A stretch of DNA of 22,129 nucleotides from assembly GCA_002483865.1 (NCBI GenBank), contig DLIT01000117.1, positions 16,265 to 38,393 on the forward strand, written 5' to 3'. Positions 6,876 through 13,053 of the stretch are shown here, one piece after another. Under the pieces are notes generated by a model. The model searched no databases. It was not told where the DNA came from and saw only the letters and a program-made list of their open reading frames with translations. The translations under genes and the position numbers were made by a program. Each line of letters opens with the position of its first letter. Position 1 is the stretch's first letter. The stretch is from Brevundimonas sp. UBA7635. Lineage in GTDB: Bacteria > Pseudomonadota > Alphaproteobacteria > Caulobacterales > Caulobacteraceae.

Positions 6876-8126
6876 TTACAGCCCCATGACCTTGCGCCAG
6901 TAGCGCCACATGCCGCGAACAGCCGTCTCGGTCACCTGGTGGTCGGTCGGCTCGATTTCGCGCCCGCCCATCAGCAGGACCATGTTCTCGTCCGGCGAAC
7001 CGGCCGCCCCCTGCTGGGTCATTTCCAGAACTTCGCCGTCATCGGCTGACACAAAGCCTGCCGGACCGAACAGGTTGGCCTGGCGGGTGCGACGCAGCTT
7101 CATCTCGGCGGTGTCGTCGGCATAGCACCAGTGGGTCCAGTGGAAGTCGAACCCGCCCGGCCCCTTTGGCACGATCTGGCGTGTGGTCAGGCTGTTGACC
7201 TGCTGCTGCAGGATCACGCTGGGGAAGATGGTGATCATGCCGACGGTCTCTTCGCCGGGGAACTCCTGCACCACGTCCATGACACGGGGATCCTCCAGCA
7301 CCAGATCGCCCTGGAAGTTGCGGATGTCGGCCATATCCTCGGTCTTTTCCTGCTCGCCCTTGCGCGAGATCAGGATGCCGTGACGGCCGTGCTCGTCGAT
7401 ATCGACCGCAGACTTCTGGTCGGCGCGGAACAGGCCGAAGGTGGCGAAGAACACGTGCAGCAGGCCCGCATGGTACGGGTCCTTGATGTTCTCCTGCATC
7501 TGCTTCCAGTTGGCGGGAATATGCTGGCGGTTATAGCCCAGAACCTGCAGTTTCCGGCCATCATAGACGCGGGTGTAGTGCTTCCAGAACTTCTCGCCGA
7601 GATACTCGCGGAACGGCGGGGTGTCGTCCGAGAAGGTGGCCCAGACCACGCCGTTGACGACTTCAACGCGCAGCTTGTTCAGCCCGTTGTCCTTCAGGTC
7701 AAAATCTGCGGGCATCCCCCCCTGGCGCTTCACGCCACGACGGAAGGGCACACCCTGCAAGTCGCCGTTCAGGGCATAGGACCACTGGTGATAGGGGCAG
7801 ATCAGCTCTTTGGAGTGGCCGAAGCGCGACTGACAGAACTTCACGCCCTTGTGGGCACAACGGTTCTCGACAACCGAAATCTCATCCTCGGCCGAGCGCA
7901 CCATGACGCAAGGTTTCTCGCCCAGAGTCGTGGTTTTCCAGTCGCCGACTTCGGGAAGCTCGCACTCCAGACCGACATACAGCCAATGAGGGCCGTACCA
8001 GATCTTCTGCAGTTCCTCTGTGTAGATATTCGGGTCCGTATAGACCCAGTACGGCACCGCTGCGTCCGTATCAGACGGCCATGCGTAAGCCTTGCTTCCC
8101 TCCGGAGGGGGCGGGTGGACTGTCAT
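6876..8126 (-). CDS. nagG: Ring-hydroxylating oxygenase alpha subunit, probable salicylate 5-hydroxylase
   Basis: A 416-residue catalytic subunit of a Rieske non-heme iron oxygenase. The Rieske domain has Cys90-x-His92 and Cys110-x2-His113 (CAHKGVKFC...CPYHQW). The catalytic domain has KDPYHAGLLH with bridging Asp216 and iron ligands His219 and His224; the third ligand is probably Asp362 or Asp363 in the segment after FGPAGF. The downstream gentisate pathway makes salicylate 5-hydroxylation, giving gentisate, the most likely reaction; the substrate itself is inferred. A longer frame from TTG 8144 exists, but ATG 8126 has GGGGAG 6 bases upstream. It is first in the minus-strand operon, facing the divergent reductase gene. 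Confidence 0.85.
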   Translation of the reverse strand: MTVHPPPPEGSKAYAWPSDTDAAVPYWVYTDPNIYTEELQKIWYGPHWLYVGLECELPEVGDWKTTTLGEKPCVMVRSAEDEISVVENRCAHKGVKFCQSRFGHSKELICPYHQWSYALNGDLQGVPFRRGVKRQGGMPADFDLKDNGLNKLRVEVVNGVVWATFSDDTPPFREYLGEKFWKHYTRVYDGRKLQVLGYNRQHIPANWKQMQENIKDPYHAGLLHVFFATFGLFRADQKSAVDIDEHGRHGILISRKGEQEKTEDMADIRNFQGDLVLEDPRVMDVVQEFPGEETVGMITIFPSVILQQQVNSLTTRQIVPKGPGGFDFHWTHWCYADDTAEMKLRRTRQANLFGPAGFVSADDGEVLEMTQQGAAGSPDENMVLLMGGREIEPTDHQVTETAVRGMWRYWRKVMGL

Positions 8127-8197
8127 AAGTAACTCCCCGGACAAAAAGTGATCGTGACGAATTCATGTCGCCGTTGACCAAGTAAGTGTCGTGGTTT

Positions 8198-8211
8198 TTG
8201 ATCTATGTCAA
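8198..8211. promoter_or_regulatory. FNR/FixK-type box overlapping a -35 element
   Basis: TTGATCTATGTCAA fits the Crp/Fnr-family pattern TTGAY-N4-RTCAA. Its right half read on the minus strand is TTGACA, a perfect -35 hexamer pointing at the oxygenase operon, at 8206-8211. I find no convincing -10 at 17 bases (CACTTA). If an FNR or FixK protein binds here it would overlap RNA polymerase for the minus-strand promoter, which suggests repression at low oxygen. Binding is inference. Confidence 0.5.
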
Positions 8212-8217
8212 ATGCGT

Positions 8218-8230
8218 TGCACAGTGTGCA
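8218..8230. promoter_or_regulatory. Inverted repeat, candidate IclR operator
   Basis: TGCACA-G-TGTGCA is a perfect 6-bp inverted repeat with a 1-base centre. It lies 6 bases upstream of the minus-strand TTGACA at 8206-8211, the usual place for an activator of the oxygenase operon, and 20 bases before the divergent reductase start. A second 8-bp palindrome, GTGATCAC, lies at 8241-8248 between the reductase RBS and its ATG. The link to the local IclR protein is inference. Confidence 0.45.
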
Positions 8231-8250
8231 GAGATATGGAGTGATCACAA

Positions 8251-9444
8251 ATGGCTGATCGGGTCGTTATTCTTGGCGCAGGCCACGCGGGTGGCCTGGC
8301 GGCTATCACCCTGCGAGACTTGGGTTTTTCAGGGACTATTACCGTTGTGGGCGATGAACGGGTGCCGCCCTACGAGCGCCCCAGCCTATCCAAGGAATTC
8401 CTGTGCGGGGCCGAACAGGAGCCGGTCTGGCTTGCGCCTGAGGAAAGGTGGGCTGCCCTGGCTATCGACCTTCGCCTTGGCGTGGCGGCCGAGCTCGTGG
8501 ATCGCAATCAACGTCACGTCGTCCTGTCTGACGGTGCCCGACTGGAATATGATCATCTGATCCTGGCCATGGGCGGCAAGGTGCGCCCCCTGCCCCAGGC
8601 TGAGGCCGTGTCGCACGCGGTGCATTATCTGCGCACGACCGAGGATGCCCGCGCCCTGGCAGCGGCGGCGCGTCCCGGGCAGCACGCCGTAATAGTCGGC
8701 GGCGGCGTCATCGGGCTGGAAGCCGCTTCGACCCTGCACGGCCTAGGTCTAAGCACTACGGTTCTAGAAGCTGGCGAGCGGATCCTGGGCCGCAACATTC
8801 CAGCGGAGGCCGCGGATTGGCTGTCCAATGCCCATGCCCGCGACGGTATCGACATCCGCACCAACAGCCTCATCACCCGGATGGAAGCCCAGACTGACGG
8901 GCGGGTGCAGGTGCATCTGGAAAATGCCGACCCGCTGGAAGCCGACCTTGTCATCGTAGGCATTGGCATCATCCCCTGCACGCATCTGGCGGAACAGGCC
9001 AGACTGAGTGTCCAGGGCGGCGTGGTCGTCGGCGACGACTATCGCTCGACCGAAGACGCCCGGATCTTTGCCATCGGAGACCTGGCAGCGCGCAAGCGCG
9101 GCGAGAGCATCGGCCGCACGGAAACCTGGGCCCACGCCCAGTCATCGGCCCGCACGGCGGCTCGGGCCATCATGAACCTGCCCGCCGAGGCCGAACCGGC
9201 TCCGTGGTTCTGGACGGCCCAGTGCAGCCACATCCTGCAGATTCTGGGCGATCCGATCCAGGGCGACAGTGTGATCGCGCGAGGAGATCATGTGCGGCTC
9301 TATACCCGCCAGGGAGCCTTGGTGGGCGCGGTCTGCCTGGACCAACCCCGCGACTTTGCCTCGGCTCGGCGGCTGTTGGGCAAGACCCTGAACCCCCAGC
9401 TGGCAGCCGACAGCTGCAGCGATCTGCGCAGGGCCGTCGCCTGA
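8251..9444 (+). CDS. FAD/NAD(P)H ferredoxin reductase (BphA4/putidaredoxin reductase type)
   Basis: A 397-residue flavoprotein that should pass electrons from NAD(P)H to the Rieske ferredoxin encoded across the divergent promoter. Seen are the FAD-binding ILGAGHAGG (7-15), PPYERPSLSKE (a hallmark of putidaredoxin/rubredoxin/BphA4 reductases), the NAD-binding VIVGGGVIGLEAA in the middle, and RIFAIGD for FAD near residue 270. The C-terminal reductase domain carries W-F-W-T-A-Q-C, the equivalent of the usual WFWSDQ. There is no plant-type [2Fe-2S] domain, unlike NagAa of the classical salicylate 5-hydroxylase. The start has GGAG 9 bases upstream. It is transcribed alone on the plus strand, ending 4 bases from the convergent regulator stop. 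Confidence 0.9.
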   Translation: MADRVVILGAGHAGGLAAITLRDLGFSGTITVVGDERVPPYERPSLSKEFLCGAEQEPVWLAPEERWAALAIDLRLGVAAELVDRNQRHVVLSDGARLEYDHLILAMGGKVRPLPQAEAVSHAVHYLRTTEDARALAAAARPGQHAVIVGGGVIGLEAASTLHGLGLSTTVLEAGERILGRNIPAEAADWLSNAHARDGIDIRTNSLITRMEAQTDGRVQVHLENADPLEADLVIVGIGIIPCTHLAEQARLSVQGGVVVGDDYRSTEDARIFAIGDLAARKRGESIGRTETWAHAQSSARTAARAIMNLPAEAEPAPWFWTAQCSHILQILGDPIQGDSVIARGDHVRLYTRQGALVGAVCLDQPRDFASARRLLGKTLNPQLAADSCSDLRRAVA

Positions 9445-9474
9445 CGGCTCAGACGGTCGGGCGGATGCCGCCCG
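9433..9474. terminator. Paired hairpins at reductase/regulator 3' ends
   Basis: Two small GC-rich inverted repeats lie at the convergent ends. GCCGTC-gcct-GACGGC (9433-9448) spans the reductase stop, and CGGGCGG-atg-CCGCCCG (9458-9474) lies in the last codons of the regulator. Neither has a T run, so they are only possible Rho-independent-like or stabilising structures. With only 4 bases between the two stop codons, no other room exists for a terminator. Confidence 0.3.
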
Positions 9475-10216
9475 TCGCGCGGGTAACCTCGTTGCAGACT
9501 TCGATCAGGCGTTCGCGCGCCTGATCGTCGTAGGCAGGATCAAAGACATCCGTGGCCAGCATCGTGGCCGTAAAGACCACCTCGCCTTGAAGATCAAAGA
9601 TGGGCACGGCGGTGGCACGAAGACCCGGGATCAGATCTCCACGGACCGACGAAAAGCCCTGCTTGCGGACACGCTGGCGCAATGCCTCGACATCGCTGGG
9701 CTTCAGATAGGCGAGGGTTTCACGCTCGACGATCTCGCGGGTCGTATTGGGTGAGCGAAAGGCCAGGAAGACATGGCCTGTCGCCGAGGTCAGCAACGGC
9801 AGGGGCGATCCCACCATCAGCGACGTCGAAATGGCGGGTGTGCCCATGATCCAGCGCACCACTATGGGTCCGGTCGGACCCAGGGCAGCCATCTGTACCG
9901 TCCGGCCGGTCTCTTCCATGAAGGCAATCAGCCCAACCACGGACTCGCGGAAGGCGTCGATGCGTGACAGGGCGGCCAGGCCCAATTTCAGCGCCCCCGG
10001 TCCCAACTCATAACGGCCACTGACAGGATCCTGTTGAGCCATACCGGCGGCAATCAGGCTGGCCAGATAGCGGTGCGCCTGGGATGACGACAGTTCGGAC
10101 GCCGCCGCAATCGCCCCAAGACCAGCCGAGCCGCTTAGAGACGCCAAGACATCCAGCACGCGCAAGCCGATGCCCACCGACTGAATACCGCTTCGACGTT
10201 CTCCTGCCTCAGCCAT
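9449..10216 (-). CDS. IclR-family transcriptional regulator
   Basis: A 255-residue IclR-type regulator. The N-terminal winged helix-turn-helix (about 12-75) includes the predicted recognition segment SELSSSQAHRYLASLIAAGM and the wing DPVSGRYELGP. The C-terminal GAF-like effector domain (about 90-250) shows GRTVQMAAL, LLTSATGHVFLA and the family motif GLRATAVPIFD. It sits beside the catabolic cluster and convergent to its reductase gene, so it probably senses salicylate, gentisate or a downstream intermediate and controls the divergent promoter region (inference). The start ATG has GAGGA about 10 bases upstream. The upstream region holds a direct repeat that may be its own operator. Activator versus repressor cannot be told from sequence. 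Confidence 0.9.
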   Translation of the reverse strand: MAEAGERRSGIQSVGIGLRVLDVLASLSGSAGLGAIAAASELSSSQAHRYLASLIAAGMAQQDPVSGRYELGPGALKLGLAALSRIDAFRESVVGLIAFMEETGRTVQMAALGPTGPIVVRWIMGTPAISTSLMVGSPLPLLTSATGHVFLAFRSPNTTREIVERETLAYLKPSDVEALRQRVRKQGFSSVRGDLIPGLRATAVPIFDLQGEVVFTATMLATDVFDPAYDDQARERLIEVCNEVTRATGGIRPTV

Positions 10217-10253
10217 GCTATGCCGGTCCTCAATAAGCTGCTCAAGGCACAGG

Positions 10254-10281
10254 TTAGAAGGTCCGCGCGGATTTTAGAAGG
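10254..10281 (-). promoter_or_regulatory. Direct repeats at regulator promoter
   Basis: On the minus strand CCTTCTAA occurs twice with a 20-base period (10274-10281 and 10254-10261), about 40-65 bases before the IclR start. The upstream copy runs into TCTAAAAT, which resembles the Caulobacter-type -10 element, with TTGGCA about 12 bases further up as a possible -35. Two copies two helical turns apart over a start site fit an autoregulatory operator; this is inference. Confidence 0.4.
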
Positions 10282-10318
10282 CCAGCGATGCCAAGGGCTT
10301 GATTGAATTACAATCCTT

Positions 10319-10337
10319 GTTCGGATCCGGCCCGAAC
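10319..10337. promoter_or_regulatory. Inverted repeat upstream of DNA repair operon
   Basis: GTTCGG-N7-CCGAAC is a perfect 6-bp inverted repeat, 48 bases before the first gene of the repair operon. The alphaproteobacterial LexA box is a direct repeat GTTC-N7-GTTC, which is not present in 10217-10384. A second, shorter repeat, GATTG-N5-CAATC, lies at 10301-10315. Candidate operators or leader hairpins; no factor is assigned. Confidence 0.4.
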
Positions 10338-10384
10338 CGCTTGCCTGGTCGCAACCGGGGCCGCAGACCCGGCGTTAGCCCTTG

Positions 10385-11440
10385 ATGAACCCGCCCTCGC
10401 CTGGACGCGATGCCAACCGTTTTGCCGCCGTCCTTCGCCCAACGCCGCAGGGGCTGTGGTGCCCCGAGGGGCATTTCTTCGTCGATCCGCCGCGTCCGGT
10501 GGACCGCGCCGTCATCACCCATGGCCATGCCGACCACGCCCGCTGGGGCCACGGCCATGTGCTGGCCACGCCCGAGACCCTGGCCATCATGGCGGTGCGC
10601 TACGGAGCTGATTTTGCAGGCAGCACCCAGAGCCTCGCATACGGCGAGCGAGTGAAGGTGAACGGGGCCGAGGTGTCGCTGCATCCGGCGGGCCATGTGC
10701 TGGGCTCGGCGCAGGCGCGTATAAAGTGCGGCGGGATCAGCATCACCGCCTCGGGCGATTACAAGCGCCGCCGCGACCCGACCTGTGCCGGGTTCGAGCC
10801 GGTGCAGAGCGAGGTCTTCATTACCGAGGCGACATTCGGTCTGCCCGTTTTCCGACATCCGCCCGATACGCAGGAAATCGGCAAGCTGTTGCACTCAATC
10901 CGGCAGTTCCCCGAGCGGGCGCATCTGGTCGGAGCCTACGCCCTGGGCAAGGCGCAGCGGGTGATGAAGCTGCTGCGCGAGGCGGGCTATGACGAGACCA
11001 TCTATGTCCACGGTGCGCTGGAAAAGCTAAACCGGCTGTACGAGAGTTTCGGCGTCGATCTGGGGCCGTGGGAACTGGTGTCCGGGGTAAAGGCCGATTT
11101 TGCGGGCAGGATCATCATCGCCCCGCCATCCGCTATTGCCGACCGCTGGAGCCGCCGCTTTCCCGATCCGGTCGCAGCCTTTGCATCGGGCTGGATGAGT
11201 GTGCGGGCGCGGGCGCGGCAGCGGGGCGTGGAATTGCCGCTGATCCTGTCGGACCACGCCGACTGGGACGAACTGACCGATACCCTGAGCGAGTTGAACC
11301 CCGCCGAGGTCTGGATCACCCACGGGCGCGACGATGCCCTGTGCCGCTGGTCCGAAATCAACGGCATGGCAGCGCGGGCGCTGCATCTGGTCGGCTATGA
11401 GGACGAGGACGACGAGCCAGTCGAGGAAGTCACGGCATGA
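10385..11440 (+). CDS. Ligase-associated DNA exonuclease (metallo-beta-lactamase fold)
   Basis: A 351-residue metallo-beta-lactamase/beta-CASP nuclease of the ligase-associated exonuclease family, related to SNM1/CPSF73-type proteins. Seen are the metal-binding THGHADHARWG near residue 45, HPAGHVLGSAQ near 100, the aspartate in TASGDYKRR, the beta-CASP-region LSDHADWDEL near 295, and ITHG near 315. Proposed to trim DNA ends for the ligase encoded next. It is the first gene of the four-gene operon. ATG 10385 is chosen; a TTG at 10382 is the only other start before an in-frame stop. The RBS is weak. It overlaps the ligase by 4 bases (ATGA). Known from family work: the four-gene cluster acts in nucleic acid repair; the in vivo substrate is open. 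Confidence 0.9.
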   Translation: MNPPSPGRDANRFAAVLRPTPQGLWCPEGHFFVDPPRPVDRAVITHGHADHARWGHGHVLATPETLAIMAVRYGADFAGSTQSLAYGERVKVNGAEVSLHPAGHVLGSAQARIKCGGISITASGDYKRRRDPTCAGFEPVQSEVFITEATFGLPVFRHPPDTQEIGKLLHSIRQFPERAHLVGAYALGKAQRVMKLLREAGYDETIYVHGALEKLNRLYESFGVDLGPWELVSGVKADFAGRIIIAPPSAIADRWSRRFPDPVAAFASGWMSVRARARQRGVELPLILSDHADWDELTDTLSELNPAEVWITHGRDDALCRWSEINGMAARALHLVGYEDEDDEPVEEVTA

Positions 11441-13053
11441 GGGCCTTTGCCGAACTGCTGGACCGCCTGTCGCTGACGGCATCAAGGAATGCCAAGCTGC
11501 GGCTGATTGCGGACCACCTGCGGACCGTGCCCGACCCTGATCGCGGCTGGGCGCTGGCGGCGCTGACGGGCGGTCTGTCGTTCAGGGAGGCCAAGTCAAA
11601 CACCATCCGCAAGGTGGTGGAGGAACGCGTCGATGCCGAGCTGTTTCGCCTGTCCTACGACTATGTCGGCGACCTGGCCGAGACGGTGGCCCTGATCTGG
11701 CCTACCCGCCACGGGGCCAACCGCGAGCCGGACCTGCACGAGGTGATCGAGGCGCTGGAGACGGCCAGGCGCGGCGAGGTGCCGGGCCTGCTGGAAAACT
11801 GGCTGGATGCACTGGATGCGGAAGGGCGCTGGGCCTTGCTGAAACTGGTGACCGGCAGTTTGCGCGTGGGCGTGTCGGCGCGGCTGGCATGGCAGGCGGC
11901 GGCCGATTACGGCGGCGTCGAGATGGCCGACATACAGGAAGTCTGGCATGGCCAGGTCGCGCCCTATCCCGACCTTCTGGCCTGGCTGGACGGCAGGCGG
12001 CCTCGGCCCGCCGTGGAAACCCATGGCCGCTTTCGCCCCGTCATGCTGGCCCACCCCATCGACGAGGCGACGGAAATGCCGCGCCTGGACCCCACCGATT
12101 TTGCCGCTGAATGGAAATGGGACGGTATCCGCGTTCAGGCGGTGTCGGAAGGCGGCATCAGACGGCTGTATTCGCGCACCGGCGAGGATATCGGCCACGC
12201 CTTTCCGGATGTGATCGAGGCGATGGATTTCGAAGGCGTTCTGGACGGCGAACTGATCATCCTGCGCGACGGGGTGATGGGCAGTTTCTCGGACCTGCAA
12301 CAAAGGCTGAACCGCAAGAGCGTCGATGCCAGACGGCTGGCGGCCTTTCCGGCGGGTATCCGGGCCTATGACCTGCTGGCCGATGGCGATGAGGACACCC
12401 GCGCCCTGCCCTTTTCCGAGCGCCGCAAACGGCTGGAAGCCTTAATCGCCGCCATCGCGTCACCGCGCATCGACATCTCGCCGCTGGTCGATATCGAAAG
12501 CTGGGCGGCGCTGGCCGAACTGCGCGCCAATCCGCCCGAGGGGGATGCGCGGCTGGCCGAGGGCTTCATGCTGAAACGCCGGGACAGCGTCTATGAGGCG
12601 GGCCGCCCCAAAGGGCCGTGGTTCAAATGGAAACGCGACCCCATGCTGGTCGATGCCGTGCTGATGTATGCCCAGCGCGGGCACGGCAAACGCTCCAGCT
12701 TCTATTCCGACTTCACCTTCGGCGTCTGGACCACCGACGATGCCGGACAATACGTCCTCACCCCCGTCGGCAAGGCCTATTTCGGCTTTACCGACGAGGA
12801 ACTGAAACGGCTCGACAAATTCGTGCGCGACAATACCACCGAACGCTTCGGCCCTGTGCGGGCGGTCAAGGCCACGCGCGACTTCGGACTGGTTGTCGAA
12901 GTCGCCTTCGAGGGCCTGCAACGCTCCACCCGCCACAAGTCCGGTGTCGCCATGCGCTTTCCGAGGATCAACCGCATACGGTGGGACAAGCCTGCGGGAG
13001 AGGCGGATGAGTTGGTAGTGTTGGAGCGGATGCTGGCGGCAGTCGAAGGGTGA
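11437..13053 (+). CDS. ATP-dependent DNA ligase (ligase-associated operon type)
   Basis: A 538-residue ATP-dependent DNA ligase that seals nicks through a lysine-AMP intermediate, separate from the housekeeping NAD-dependent LigA. An N-terminal DNA-binding domain occupies about residues 1-195. The nucleotidyltransferase domain starts at EWKWDGIR with catalytic Lys227 (motif I). Further on are LDGELI (motif III region), EGFMLKRRDSVY (motif IV) and GPWFKWKRDP (motif V). The C-terminal OB-fold domain carries RFPRINRIRWDK. No nuclease or polymerase domain is attached, so it is not LigD. It is translationally coupled at both ends: ATGA with the exonuclease and TGATG with the helicase. Confidence 0.93.
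   Translation: MRAFAELLDRLSLTASRNAKLRLIADHLRTVPDPDRGWALAALTGGLSFREAKSNTIRKVVEERVDAELFRLSYDYVGDLAETVALIWPTRHGANREPDLHEVIEALETARRGEVPGLLENWLDALDAEGRWALLKLVTGSLRVGVSARLAWQAAADYGGVEMADIQEVWHGQVAPYPDLLAWLDGRRPRPAVETHGRFRPVMLAHPIDEATEMPRLDPTDFAAEWKWDGIRVQAVSEGGIRRLYSRTGEDIGHAFPDVIEAMDFEGVLDGELIILRDGVMGSFSDLQQRLNRKSVDARRLAAFPAGIRAYDLLADGDEDTRALPFSERRKRLEALIAAIASPRIDISPLVDIESWAALAELRANPPEGDARLAEGFMLKRRDSVYEAGRPKGPWFKWKRDPMLVDAVLMYAQRGHGKRSSFYSDFTFGVWTTDDAGQYVLTPVGKAYFGFTDEELKRLDKFVRDNTTERFGPVRAVKATRDFGLVVEVAFEGLQRSTRHKSGVAMRFPRINRIRWDKPAGEADELVVLERMLAAVEG

Noticed and set aside
7131..8132. Plus-strand open frame of 333 codons opposite the oxygenase alpha subunit
   Set aside because: Fully antisense to a gene with complete Rieske and iron-site motifs; no recognisable domain and no good start signal.
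10217..10384. Search for a LexA (SOS) box GTTC-N7-GTTC before the repair operon
   Set aside because: Only an inverted GTTCGG-N7-CCGAAC was found; no direct repeat of the required form.
10274..10894. Minus-strand open frame overlapping the regulator upstream region and the exonuclease gene
   Set aside because: It runs across the intergenic region and antisense to the exonuclease metal-binding motifs, with no recognisable product.
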